Below are positions 26,495-35,074 of a DNA stretch of 64,000 nt, one piece after another (position 1 is the first letter of the stretch; every line of letters begins with the position of its first letter). Location: the NCBI RefSeq assembly GCF_923868895.1, contig NZ_OV350343.1:124001-188000 (forward strand), given 5' to 3'. The translations under genes were made by a program, and so were the position numbers. The notes under the pieces were generated by a model. The model saw nothing but the letters and a program-made list of their open reading frames with translations, did not search any database and was not told the DNA's origin. The DNA comes from Halomonas sp. TD01 (GTDB lineage: Bacteria; Pseudomonadota; Gammaproteobacteria; Pseudomonadales; Halomonadaceae).

Positions 26495-27400
26495 ATGTCA
26501 TCGACTGATGCGCTGCGCTTACTACTGCTGTCTTCGCTATGGGGGCTATCTTTTATTTTTATGCGCGTCGCAGCACCGGAGTTTGGTCCAGTCCCGCTCG
26601 TGCTAATAAGGATGGGCATAGGCGCACTGCTTTTAGTGCCATTGCTAATGAGCCTGCGCTATTTAACGCTAATTTGGCAGCATAAAGGTTCGCTATTGAT
26701 ACTGGGTATCATTAACCATGTGCTACCTTTTTCATTACTGGCGTTGGCAACGACTCGTTTAGAGGCGGGTTTTACGTCGCTTATTAACGCCACTACACCG
26801 ATTTTTACCGCGTTATTGGGCGCTGCTTTTTTTGCCACACCCATTCAGCGCCAACAATATCTAGGGTTAGCGTTGGCGTTGTTTGGTGTGTATGTGCTTT
26901 CTGCTGATCGGCTAGACTTCGCCCTAGGCGGCGACGGCTGGTTTATTGTTGCCGTACTCGGCGCAACGTTTTGTTATGGGCTTGCCGGTAACTACTCGAA
27001 AACGCGCTTGAGTCATCTACCCAGCCGCGTGCTGGCGGCCGGTAGCAGCGCGATGTCAGCACTGGTGTTACTAGTACCTGGTCTGCTGCTCTGGCCAAGC
27101 GAGCCAGTCAGCGTGCTTGCCTGGGGTAACGCCCTGGCGCTGGCGATGCTAAGCACCACCCTCGCGTTCCTGCTTTACTTCGGTCTATTAGCCAGTGCAG
27201 GCGCTACCGCCACGTCAACCGTCACTTTTTTGATTCCCGTCAGCGCGCTGCTGTGGGGATATTTACTGCTTGATGAAACGCTTAGCCTTCAAGTGGTGAC
27301 TGGGATGGTGATTACCCTGTCAGGCACCGCCATTGCCACCCGGCTATTAAAGTTTAGGTCTCGCGGTGCGTTGACACCACCTCGTCCCCCACACGAATAG
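26495..27400 (+). CDS. EamA-family (DMT) transporter
   Basis: Inner-membrane drug/metabolite transporter of 301 residues with ten predicted helices and two EamA repeats. It starts LLLLSSLWGLSFIFMRVA, with the typical LEAGFTSLINATTPIFTALLG in the first repeat and ATSTVTFLIPVSALLWGYLLLDE in the second. Substrate unknown; relatives export amino acids or metabolites. AAGGA precedes the ATG. The 3' end overlaps the convergent MOSC gene by 47 nt, which is unusually long. Confidence 0.92.
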   Translation: MSSTDALRLLLLSSLWGLSFIFMRVAAPEFGPVPLVLIRMGIGALLLVPLLMSLRYLTLIWQHKGSLLILGIINHVLPFSLLALATTRLEAGFTSLINATTPIFTALLGAAFFATPIQRQQYLGLALALFGVYVLSADRLDFALGGDGWFIVAVLGATFCYGLAGNYSKTRLSHLPSRVLAAGSSAMSALVLLVPGLLLWPSEPVSVLAWGNALALAMLSTTLAFLLYFGLLASAGATATSTVTFLIPVSALLWGYLLLDETLSLQVVTGMVITLSGTAIATRLLKFRSRGALTPPRPPHE

Positions 27401-28199
27401 TGCCTCCTTGCCCTGTGGTCAGCGTGGCATTTTGGCCAAAGTGAGCTCCCTTCAGGTGAGGCTGAGTGTTCAGAGAAAGCAGTGTTTTGAGGGGTTCTGC
27501 CTGCGCCGGTATGGTGCCAGTATGCTGATCAACCGTGGTGATTTTGCAGCGCTGACAGGGCTTACGAAGCGTCAGCTCATAGCCGCCTTCACCCGCGAGT
27601 GTTGCCCACTGGTCTTCCGCCCAGGCATCATCACAGTCGATCACAATATTCGGCCGAAAACGGTTCATCGGTACAGGGGATTGCCCATTGGCAACAAGTG
27701 CTTGATTCAAAGCATCCAGAGAGCCGGTGGTGGTTATCAGAAAAGGGTAGCCATCAGAAAAGTAGGTATGGGCCTCGCCTCCCGCCAGAAAATCCTCTTC
27801 AACAGAACGCGTAAACTCTGTAGCAAAGCGCACCAAACTGATGCCTTGTGCTTGCTCCCCCAGCGCCGCCACAAGCCAGCGGGATACGTCGTCGCTTTCT
27901 GGCAGTGCTTTGCAGTGATCGCTCCACACCTTTACAAGGCGTAAATTGCCCTGGGGGTCTTCAAGGGAAATCGCGATCGGGTCTACCTTCGGGTGAGATA
28001 GCACTAATGCTTGATCGGTTAATTCAACCGCGATGGTGGCAAGCCCTGGTAACTGGCGCTGAGTGACAAAACGCTGCTGTGCATCCACCAGCATCCAACG
28101 GCGATCCCAGGCCAACCCATGACCATGGAGTTCACTTTGAGTAACGCTAATTCCTTTCAGGGATTTAACCGGATAGACCGTGAGCTGGGTAATCTTCAT
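27354..28199 (-). CDS. YcbX-like MOSC domain protein
   Basis: Molybdenum-cofactor-binding reductase-type protein of 281 residues. An N-terminal MOSC_N barrel (TVYPVKSLKGISV, GLAWDRRWMLVD) is followed by the MOSC domain with the cofactor Cys region KPCQRCKITTVDQHTG and RFRPNIVID. E. coli YcbX detoxifies N-hydroxylated bases and carries a C-terminal 2Fe-2S domain; that domain is absent here, so a separate electron donor would be needed. The ATG at 28199 starts at the domain; the longer reading to 28250 is unlike the family. Overlaps the DMT gene's end on the other strand. Confidence 0.9.
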   Translation of the reverse strand: MKITQLTVYPVKSLKGISVTQSELHGHGLAWDRRWMLVDAQQRFVTQRQLPGLATIAVELTDQALVLSHPKVDPIAISLEDPQGNLRLVKVWSDHCKALPESDDVSRWLVAALGEQAQGISLVRFATEFTRSVEEDFLAGGEAHTYFSDGYPFLITTTGSLDALNQALVANGQSPVPMNRFRPNIVIDCDDAWAEDQWATLAGEGGYELTLRKPCQRCKITTVDQHTGTIPAQAEPLKTLLSLNTQPHLKGAHFGQNATLTTGQGGTIRVGDEVVSTHRET

Positions 28200-28303
28200 G
28201 ACAATCTCGCACTCAATATGGCAGTTTTTAATGACCTTTTTAATGATCAACTTTTAATTAATAGCCTATCGAGTTTGCCAGCTCGCCGCTAGCTACTTAG
28301 CGG

Positions 28304-29308
28304 CTAAAGCGTTTTACCTGCCTCAATTCGATACCCCAAATCCATCACCTGTTGTTCAAGTGATTCGCCACGGATGCGCGACAACAGTGTTTTCGCGGCG
28401 GCTTCTCCAATGGCTTGCCGGGGGGTGATAACACTGGCAAGACGCGGCGTCATTGCCTGGCCGACATCATGGCCATGAAACCCGGCAATCGCCATCTGTG
28501 CGGGAACATCGACGCCGTGGCGCAAACACTCAAAGTAAGCCCCTACCGCAACATCGTCATTGGTGCAGAAAATGCCATCGGCACCAGGGTGATCTCTCTG
28601 AATTTCCTGCATAAGCGCCGCCCCAACACTATAGGAAGAGCGCTGACTGCTCTGCAGCGTTATCGGCATTAAGCCCTGCTCTTCCATGGCTTGGCGATAG
28701 CCTTGCTCGCGCTGACGTGTCCGCTCATCCAGGCGCACGGCAAGATAAATTATCTGGCGCCTGCCACGACGGATCATCTCACTCACCATATCGTAAGCCG
28801 CCTGAACGTTATCGTAACCCACCGCCTGCTGCAGTGGCGGGCGACGGGTATCCATAATTTCCACAATAGGAATACCTGCTGTCTCCAACATCCGCAGGCT
28901 ACGCGGCGTGTGATCGCGGTCAGACAAGATGACGCCGTCCACATTATAAGACAGCAGTGAGGCCAAACTGCGTTCTTCAAGCTCGGGGCTGTAACCGTAG
29001 TGGGAGAGCATCAAGTGATATCCGGCAGGCTCGGTATACGCCTCGATACCCACAATGACATCAGCAAATACCTGGTTGGTTAGCGATGGTACTAGTACGC
29101 CGATAGAGTGGCTGGTGGCCCGAGAAAGCAGGTCTGGTGCCCGATTGGGAATATAGCCAATTTGTTCGGCAACGCTAAAAATACGTTCGCGAAGCCCTTC
29201 CGAGACCGTATCAGGGTCTCGCAAACAACGACTGACGGTCATTTTCGTCGCGTCAACGCGATCAGCAATATCTTGTAATGTCGGGCGTTTTTTCTTCAAC
29301 GGCGTCAC
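28304..29308 (-). CDS. gntR: LacI-family repressor GntR (gluconate)
   Basis: Repressor of 334 residues. The N-terminal LacI helix-turn-helix (TLQDIADRVDATKMTVSRCLRDP) and the sugar-binding periplasmic-binding-like core are complete. It resembles E. coli GntR and sits next to gluconokinase and a TRAP importer, so gluconate is the likely inducer. It is the last gene of the operon, after gntK with 74 nt between. A site matching the GntR operator lies at 33077, in front of the TRAP binding-protein gene, which implies it controls its own operon. Confidence 0.9.
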   Translation of the reverse strand: MTPLKKKRPTLQDIADRVDATKMTVSRCLRDPDTVSEGLRERIFSVAEQIGYIPNRAPDLLSRATSHSIGVLVPSLTNQVFADVIVGIEAYTEPAGYHLMLSHYGYSPELEERSLASLLSYNVDGVILSDRDHTPRSLRMLETAGIPIVEIMDTRRPPLQQAVGYDNVQAAYDMVSEMIRRGRRQIIYLAVRLDERTRQREQGYRQAMEEQGLMPITLQSSQRSSYSVGAALMQEIQRDHPGADGIFCTNDDVAVGAYFECLRHGVDVPAQMAIAGFHGHDVGQAMTPRLASVITPRQAIGEAAAKTLLSRIRGESLEQQVMDLGYRIEAGKTL

Positions 29309-29382
29309 TCATTGTTCTGTTAAACACGCAGGGGCCATACCATAGCGAATAGTAAGGCCCCTCGCCTATACCATCCTTTAGC

Positions 29383-29907
29383 CTAATTAACGCGCAGCGA
29401 GGGCGCTAGCGCTGCCGTAAAGCGCTCAACAATCTCGTCAGGCGATAGTGCAATGGATACGGTCACTGCCTCATCACTACTTGGCGGCTCTAAATCGGCA
29501 AGTTGGCTTGCCAGCATGCTGTCGCCTTTAAAGAAGTGCCCTGCCCTGGTTTCCAACCGCTCACGCAGTAGCGCGTGACTTCCCTCCAGATATAAAACAC
29601 GCAGTGCGGAGTCACCTTCACGCAGACGATCCCGATAGCGTTTTTTAAGACCGGAACAGGCAATGACTACAGAGGCATTGCGCGCTTTATGCGCTGCGAA
29701 CAAGTCAGCAAGCGTTGACAGCCAGTCACGACGATCGTCGTCATTCAGAGGCGTACCGCTGGCCATTTTCGCCACGTTTGCCGGTGAATGATGGTCGTCA
29801 CCGTCAATAAACGCTGCCCCCAGTTCTGCCGCTAACTGCTGTCCAACATGAGATTTTCCTGACCCAGAAACGCCCATGACAAGAATACGATGTGATGGCT
29901 TATTCAC
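29383..29907 (-). CDS. gntK: Gluconokinase
   Basis: Phosphorylates gluconate to 6-phosphogluconate; 174 residues, standard length for the P-loop GntK family. Walker A is GVSGSGKSHVG at residues 13-23; FIDGDDHHSPANVAKMASGTPLNDDDR (substrate and Mg region), CSGLKKRYRDRLR and the LEGSHALLRERLE lid are family hallmarks. It follows the TRAP permease gene by 12 nt. Together with the TRAP genes it provides entry of gluconate to the pentose phosphate/Entner-Doudoroff routes. Confidence 0.95.
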   Translation of the reverse strand: MNKPSHRILVMGVSGSGKSHVGQQLAAELGAAFIDGDDHHSPANVAKMASGTPLNDDDRRDWLSTLADLFAAHKARNASVVIACSGLKKRYRDRLREGDSALRVLYLEGSHALLRERLETRAGHFFKGDSMLASQLADLEPPSSDEAVTVSIALSPDEIVERFTAALAPSLRVN

Positions 29908-29919
29908 TCGATGCTCCTA

Positions 29920-31200
29920 TCAATTGCCGCGAACGGCGGTGAGGTCAGGCAGCCAAGTAACAATGCCAGGGAACGCAATCAGCACCACCAGAACAACGAT
30001 CAAAGCGGCGTAGTAAGGCAGCATGGCTTTTACTAGGGATTCCATAGACACCTTGCCAACGCCACACCCTACGTACAGGCAGGTGCCCACCGGAGGTGTT
30101 AACAGCCCAATACCTAAAATAAAGGCCATTAGAACGCCAAAGTAAGCGGCATCAACACCCACCGATGTCACAATCGGCGCAAGCATTGGCGCCATAATCA
30201 CCATGGCTGGCGTTAGGTCCATTACGAAGCCCACCAACAGCAATAGCCCCGCCACAATCAGCAGCAGCAAAAACGGTTCTTGAGTAATTGCCTGCACTTG
30301 GCGAACTAAGGTTTGTGGAACCATGTTAATGGTTAAAAACCAGGCAATAACGGTGGCAAATGCCAGCAGCATCATCACCATGCCGGTGAGCCTTGCCGTG
30401 CGAATTAACATACCGCCCAACTCGCTGAGCTTAAATTCACGGTATACCAGCAGAGAAATGGCCAGCGAATAAAGCAATGCAGCAACGGCTGCTTCGGTGG
30501 CAGTGAACACACCGCCAATAATGCCACCAATGACGATCACAGGGAGCACCAGTGCTAACCAGGCATCTTTAAACGCTTTCCACAACCGATCCCAGCGGAA
30601 TTGGCGAACACCGCCACCCTGCTTGCTCGCTAGAATAAAGGTGGTCACCATTAGCGCGGCACCAATTAGCAGGCCAGGAACAATCCCCGCAATAAACAGG
30701 CGACTGATCGACGTCTCGGTAACAATGCCATATAAAATAAGCGGTATGGACGGTGGAATAATAATGCCGATCACCGACGACACCGTGTTAATCGCCGTAG
30801 CGTTTGCAGCGGTGTAACCTTGTTGTTTCATCGACGGAATCATCATGGCACCGGTCGCGGCAGTATCCGCTACCGCCGAGCCACTGATCCCGCCAAAAAA
30901 CATCGAGCCGGTAATGGCTACCTGGCCAAGCCCGCCGCGCATAAAGCCAACCAGCGCACCTGCAAGCTCCATTAAGCGTCGGGCAATTCCCCCATTGCTC
31001 ATCACTTCACCGACGAGAATAAAGAACGGAATCGCCAGCAGCGGGAAGCTATTCACACCTCGGATTGACTGCTCAATCATAATCGATAGCGGTATATCAG
31101 AGAGCACCGCCATCACCAGGGCAGCGACCCCTAAGCCAAACGCAATCGGCAAACCAATCACAATAGACGCCAATAATATGGCTAGAAAAATCCACAGCAT
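29920..31200 (-). CDS. TRAP transporter large permease (DctM family)
   Basis: Sodium-coupled TRAP large membrane subunit, 426 residues with about 12 helices. Family landmarks: FGLGVAALVMAVL near the start, PLLAIPFFILVGEVM, GGISGSAVADTAATGAMMIPSM and PPSIPLILYG. It catalyses uptake with the DctQ subunit and the periplasmic DctP protein. 2 nt separate it from the dctQ stop. Operon context with gntK and gntR points to gluconate or a similar aldonate. Confidence 0.94.
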   Translation of the reverse strand: MLWIFLAILLASIVIGLPIAFGLGVAALVMAVLSDIPLSIMIEQSIRGVNSFPLLAIPFFILVGEVMSNGGIARRLMELAGALVGFMRGGLGQVAITGSMFFGGISGSAVADTAATGAMMIPSMKQQGYTAANATAINTVSSVIGIIIPPSIPLILYGIVTETSISRLFIAGIVPGLLIGAALMVTTFILASKQGGGVRQFRWDRLWKAFKDAWLALVLPVIVIGGIIGGVFTATEAAVAALLYSLAISLLVYREFKLSELGGMLIRTARLTGMVMMLLAFATVIAWFLTINMVPQTLVRQVQAITQEPFLLLLIVAGLLLLVGFVMDLTPAMVIMAPMLAPIVTSVGVDAAYFGVLMAFILGIGLLTPPVGTCLYVGCGVGKVSMESLVKAMLPYYAALIVVLVVLIAFPGIVTWLPDLTAVRGN

Positions 31201-31202
31201 GA

Positions 31203-31829
31203 TTAACGCTCCCCTGGTAAGTCAGTCGAGTGGTGATGCGGTTGACGAATAACACCCACGCTGACCCACATACGCCAGAGCGATACCGCCGCGATAAAAA
31301 TAACGCACAACACCAGTGAAAGGCTGACCAAGCTTAGCGGTACGCCCATGATGGCGGAGCGTCCGCTTGAACGCGTGAGTACTTGATAACCACCCCAGAT
31401 CATTACCAGCATCAGCCCGGTGATAATCAGGTGTTGTAAGAAATAGAGCATGTGCGCAACACGCAACGGTAAGCGCCTCACCAGCGCATCAACAGCAATA
31501 TGCTCATAGCGTGCAAACGCCGCCGCTGCGCCAATAAAGACCAGCCAGATAAACAGCATGCGCGCCAACTCATCGACCCAGGGAAGTGAATGATTAAACA
31601 CAGCGCGGCCAACGACATTACTAGAAACCGCCACAATCAGCGCCGCCAGAATAGCGCCAATCAAATACTCCATAGCGAGCGTTAACCAGCGAAACAGCAC
31701 CGGGCCCTGGCGCGTCTCGGTATCAAGCTCAAGTAGCTTGCGATTAGGGTCGTTCAAATAAACCGACGGATCTTCCAACGTCGGTGCTTCCGAGGTCACC
31801 GCGTTTGGGGGAGTAGAGGAGGTAGTCAT
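31203..31829 (-). CDS. TRAP transporter small permease (DctQ family)
   Basis: Small TRAP membrane subunit with four predicted helices, 208 residues from the ATG at 31829, chosen for its TTGGAG site; the upstream in-frame ORF lacks one. A hydrophilic N-terminal stretch of about 50 residues precedes the first helix, longer than usual. The core has VGRAVFNHSLPWVDELARMLFIWLVFIGAA, the DctQ signature. Between it and dctP is a 24-nt hairpin. Confidence 0.92.
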   Translation of the reverse strand: MTTSSTPPNAVTSEAPTLEDPSVYLNDPNRKLLELDTETRQGPVLFRWLTLAMEYLIGAILAALIVAVSSNVVGRAVFNHSLPWVDELARMLFIWLVFIGAAAAFARYEHIAVDALVRRLPLRVAHMLYFLQHLIITGLMLVMIWGGYQVLTRSSGRSAIMGVPLSLVSLSLVLCVIFIAAVSLWRMWVSVGVIRQPHHHSTDLPGER

Positions 31830-31855
31830 AAGAACTCCAAGGGGCACTAACACGT

Positions 31856-31879
31856 CGGGCAGGCACATGGGCCTGCCCG
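31856..31879 (-). other. Hairpin after the TRAP binding-protein gene
   Basis: A 9-bp perfect stem (CGGGCAGGC/GCCTGCCCG) with a 6-nt loop lies 22 nt after the dctP stop and 26 nt before the dctQ ATG, without a following T-run. It probably stabilises the dctP message. Confidence 0.6.
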
Positions 31880-31901
31880 TTGGCGCGCTATACATAGCAG
31901 A

Positions 31902-32975
31902 TTAGTGGCTGTTTTCTTCCACGATTTGTTGAATTTCAGCGATCAGATCTTCACCGATACGCGGCGCCCACTCTTCATAAACAGGCTGTACTGCGTCTTG
32001 GAAAGCGGCTAACTGCTCATCGTCTAAACGGGTGATTTGCATACCACGTGCTTCTAACTGTTCACGCGACCAGTCGTCATACTCGGCAGAAAGTTGGATT
32101 TCGTACTCAGCCGACTGACGGGCAGCTTCCTGCACCAGCTCTTGATACTCAGGTGCCATGCGGTTCCAGGTACGCTCAGAGAGCATCATGATAAATGGCG
32201 TATAAACGTGGCGTGTTTCGGTGCCGTAATCCTGCACTTCATTGAAGTTAGAGGTCAGGATAGTACTCCACGGGTTTTCCTGGCCGTCCACAACGCCTTG
32301 CTCAAGTGCTGAAAATAGCTCACCGAAGGCCATTGGCGTTGGGTTGGCACCCAGCGCTTCCCAAATTGCCAGATGAACCGGGTTTTGCATGGTACGTACG
32401 CTCAGGCCGCGAACATCCAGGCCAGCAACATCTTCAGGTGATTCCACTGGGCGTGCGCTGTTAGACAACTGGCGATAGCCATTTTCAGAGAAAGCTAGTG
32501 CTTTCAGGCCGGTGCCCTCAAACGCATCTAGCATTCCCTGGGCAACGTCACTCTGCATAACAGCAACCGCTGCTTCGCGGCTCGGCAGCAGGAATGGAAG
32601 GTCGAACGCAGAGAGCGCTTGCACATAACCGGTGGTAGCCGAACTTGAAGGATAGGTCATATCCAGCGTGCCGGTTTGCAGCATTTCCATCATCTGGACG
32701 TCATCGCCCAACTGACTGTTAGGGAAAACATTGACCGTGATACGGCCATCTGTGCGCTGTTCAAGAATTTCACCGAAGTACTGGCTAGACAGAAACTGCG
32801 GCGATGTTTCGGACAGCCCAATGCCCATACGCAGAGTGTGACTTCCGTGGTCAGCCACTACCTCGCCTTCAATCGCAGGTGGATCAGAAAGTTCAGGGCT
32901 TTGAGCATGTGCCATGCCGAAAGTCAGAGTGGTCGCACCGACCAGAGTAAGCGTGCTGCGCCAAATCGTTGTCAT
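31902..32975 (-). CDS. TRAP transporter substrate-binding protein (DctP family), probably gluconate
   Basis: Periplasmic binding protein of 357 residues with a signal peptide ending MAHA-QS. DctP landmarks: LSETSPQF after the first strand, GRITVNVFPNSQLGDDVQMMEMLQTG, and the GLDVRGLSVRTMQNPVHLAIWEALGANPTPMAFGELFSALEQGVVDGQENP block with the ligand-binding Arg. TCTGGAGA precedes the ATG. First gene of the gluconate operon. Ligand inferred from gntK/gntR; other aldonates are possible. Confidence 0.92.
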   Translation of the reverse strand: MTTIWRSTLTLVGATTLTFGMAHAQSPELSDPPAIEGEVVADHGSHTLRMGIGLSETSPQFLSSQYFGEILEQRTDGRITVNVFPNSQLGDDVQMMEMLQTGTLDMTYPSSSATTGYVQALSAFDLPFLLPSREAAVAVMQSDVAQGMLDAFEGTGLKALAFSENGYRQLSNSARPVESPEDVAGLDVRGLSVRTMQNPVHLAIWEALGANPTPMAFGELFSALEQGVVDGQENPWSTILTSNFNEVQDYGTETRHVYTPFIMMLSERTWNRMAPEYQELVQEAARQSAEYEIQLSAEYDDWSREQLEARGMQITRLDDEQLAAFQDAVQPVYEEWAPRIGEDLIAEIQQIVEENSH

Positions 32976-33076
32976 GACGTTATCTCCAGAGTATTCGTTG
33001 TTGTTAGTTTGCTATTTACCGAAAGACTATCGAATTGTATCGGCCATCAGGTTTGCGGTTTGTGTTTCAACAAATT

Positions 33077-33090
33077 TGTTACCGGTAACA
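33077..33090. promoter_or_regulatory. GntR-like operator in front of the TRAP/gluconate operon
   Basis: TGTTACCGGTAACA is a perfect 14-bp palindrome about 100 nt before the dctP start and matches the E. coli GntR operator consensus as I remember it (ATGTTACCGGTAACAT-like). Its position next to a GntR-family gene supports a gluconate-responsive repressor site. No other copy was noticed in the operon. Confidence 0.75.
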
Positions 33091-33225
33091 TTCGATAGAT
33101 GAAGGCTAGCTACCCCGGCTCGTGGTGTCAAAACAAAACGTCCAACTTACGACCAACGTCTAGGGATAGCTACTCACTGCCCCGCGCGCTACATTACGCG
33201 TTATGCACCCTGTCCCGGAGTCGAC

Positions 33226-33675
33226 ATGCCAGCGCTAGACCCTTGTAGCGAACTAGAGCTAGATCACCAGCTCTGCTTCGCGCTGTATTCAACATCGCTG
33301 ATGATGACCAAAGTTTATAAACCTTTGCTCAAAGAGCTAGGGCTCACTTACCCGCAATACCTCGCCATGCTGGTACTGTGGCAAGAAGATGGCCTGACAG
33401 TAGGTGCCCTAAGCAAACGTTTACTTACAGACCCAGGCTCGTTAACGCCGCTGCTAAAGCGGCTTGAAAGTGACCAGCTACTTATCCGAAAGCGTAGTCT
33501 TCAAGATGAGCGTGTCGTTGAATTATTCCTGACAAAGAAAGGCCGTTCGCTACGTGAACAGGCTCGCCATATTCCCAGCTGCGTCGTTAACGCCAGCGAA
33601 ACGTCGGTAGAAACACTCAACCAGTTGAAAGAGGATTTAGTCCAACTGCGCAAAAGCTTACAAAAGGTCAAATAG
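33226..33675 (+). CDS. ohrR: OhrR-type MarR family peroxide-sensing repressor
   Basis: Organic-hydroperoxide sensor of 149 residues. The sensing Cys17 sits in LDHQLCFALYSTS, the usual place, and Cys119 (IPSCVV) may form the disulfide partner seen in two-cysteine OhrR proteins. The winged helix runs through LGLTYPQYLAMLVLW, SLTPLLKRLESDQLLIRKR. It probably represses the ohr gene 127 nt downstream on the same strand. An imperfect TTGCGCACAA palindrome at 33722-33731 is a possible but weak operator. Confidence 0.93.
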   Translation: MPALDPCSELELDHQLCFALYSTSLMMTKVYKPLLKELGLTYPQYLAMLVLWQEDGLTVGALSKRLLTDPGSLTPLLKRLESDQLLIRKRSLQDERVVELFLTKKGRSLREQARHIPSCVVNASETSVETLNQLKEDLVQLRKSLQKVK

Positions 33676-33802
33676 CCTGATGAACGCTGTGGTCAGATAC
33701 TCATTTTCTTTGCCTATTTACTTGCGCACAAAATAAAGCTGCACTAAATTAAAACCCCAAGCACCAGTTTGGCCCATAACAACCATGTATAGGAAATGAT
33801 CT

Positions 33803-34228
33803 ATGTCTATTGAAACCGTTGCTTACCGCGCACACGCTCACGCCACTGGCGGCCGCGAGGGCCATGCTAAGTCCTCTGACGGCGCGCTGGACGTAAAACT
33901 CAGCACACCGAAAGAATTAGGTGGCTCTGGCGGCGACGGCACCAACCCCGAACAGCTGTTTGCTGCGGGCTATTCTGCTTGCTTTTTAGGTGCTCTTAAG
34001 CACGTAGCGAGCCAGGAAAAAGTTACCCTGCCCGAGGATACCCAGATCGATGGCAGTGTGGGTATTGGCGCCATTCCCACTGGCTTCGGTATTGAAGTTG
34101 AGCTAAAAATCAGCTTGCCTGGTCTTGAAAAAGACGTTGCCCAAACTCTGGTCGACAAAGCCCATATTGTTTGCCCCTACTCCAACGCTACCCGCGGTAA
34201 TATTGATGTCACGCTGACGCTGGTTTAA
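33803..34228 (+). CDS. ohr: Organic hydroperoxide resistance protein Ohr
   Basis: Thiol-dependent peroxidase of 141 residues that reduces fatty-acid and other organic hydroperoxides using lipoylated proteins. The catalytic Cys60 ([10 protein letters not shown]) and resolving Cys124 ([12 protein letters not shown]) are both present, as are [21 protein letters not shown] lies before the ATG at 33803. Paired with OhrR upstream. Its stop overlaps that of the convergent racemase gene by 4 nt. Confidence 0.95.
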   Translation: MSIETVAYRAHAHATGGREGHAKSSDGALDVKLSTPKELGGSGGDGTNPEQLFAAGYSACFLGALKHVASQEKVTLPEDTQIDGSVGIGAIPTGFGIEVELKISLPGLEKDVAQTLVDKAHIVCPYSNATRGNIDVTLTLV

Positions 34229-34920
34229 TTACCTAGCGCCCAGGCCACCGCTTTGCTTGCGTGCAGGGCGGTGGTGTCATATAGGGGTACTTGGGTGTGA
34301 TGCTGTTCAACCAACAGCGCTATCTCTGTACAGCCAAGAATCACGGCCTGTGCGCCCTGCTGATGAAGCGACGCAATAATATCCAGATACCGCTGGCGCG
34401 ATGAGTCGTTGATATGGCCATGGCACAGTTCATCGAAAATGACCTGATGCACCACGCCACGCTCCTCTTCATTGGGAATCACCACATCGATCCCAAAGCG
34501 CTCTTTTAAGCGTGCCTTGTAAAAATCCTGCTCCATCGTGAAACGGGTACCTATTAATCCGACCCGCGTCACGCCATCACGCTGACATTTTTCCCCGGTA
34601 GCATCGGCAATATGTAAAAAAGGAATCTGAATAGCGGCTTCTATCGCAGGTGCGACGTTGTGCATGGTGTTCGTGGCCAACAGTAAACACTCTGCTCCAG
34701 CCTGTTCAATGCGTTTGGAGGCGCTTGCGAGTAACTGGCCAGCAGTCTGCCAATCGCCCTGTTTTTGCAGCGTTTCTATCTCAGCAAAATCGACACTTAC
34801 CATCACAATCTGCGCCGAGTGGAAACCGCCGAGTGCCTGATTAACGCCTTGGTTCAGCGCCTGATAATAGCTTTGTGTCGACTCCCAGCTCATGCCGCCT
34901 AATACGCCAATAGTCCGCAT
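34225..34920 (-). CDS. Aspartate/glutamate racemase family protein (YgeA-like)
   Basis: Cofactor-independent amino acid racemase, 231 residues, colinear with E. coli YgeA from the start ([11 protein letters not shown]). The two catalytic positions are Thr83 in ATNTMH and the Cys in LGCTEIALL, the Thr/Cys asymmetric pair known for the L-Asp/L-Glu-specific member. The residue before Thr83, Cys in E. coli, is Ala here. A MEQDFY substrate loop is present. Specificity cannot be decided from sequence alone. Confidence 0.9.
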   Translation of the reverse strand: MRTIGVLGGMSWESTQSYYQALNQGVNQALGGFHSAQIVMVSVDFAEIETLQKQGDWQTAGQLLASASKRIEQAGAECLLLATNTMHNVAPAIEAAIQIPFLHIADATGEKCQRDGVTRVGLIGTRFTMEQDFYKARLKERFGIDVVIPNEEERGVVHQVIFDELCHGHINDSSRQRYLDIIASLHQQGAQAVILGCTEIALLVEQHHTQVPLYDTTALHASKAVAWALGN

Positions 34921-35074
34921 AACATTTCTCCATGGTAAATAACTATTTATTATCAGGCTAACAACACACTATCCTTGTACCCACGTTTTATGGCCCCATA
35001 ACGCCTTAGTATTCGCAACATTTCGGGTGAGTCGCTGCACCGCCCTTTTTAATTGTAGGAATAGCGAGGACAAC

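Noticed and set aside
33722..33731. OhrR operator in the ohrR-ohr gap
   Set aside because: TTGCGCACAA is only partly symmetric and I have no confident consensus for this group, so it is not listed as a site.
34225..34920. Loss of a catalytic Cys in the racemase
   Set aside because: The residue changed to Ala corresponds to position 82 of E. coli YgeA; the catalytic position 83 (Thr) and the second Cys are intact.
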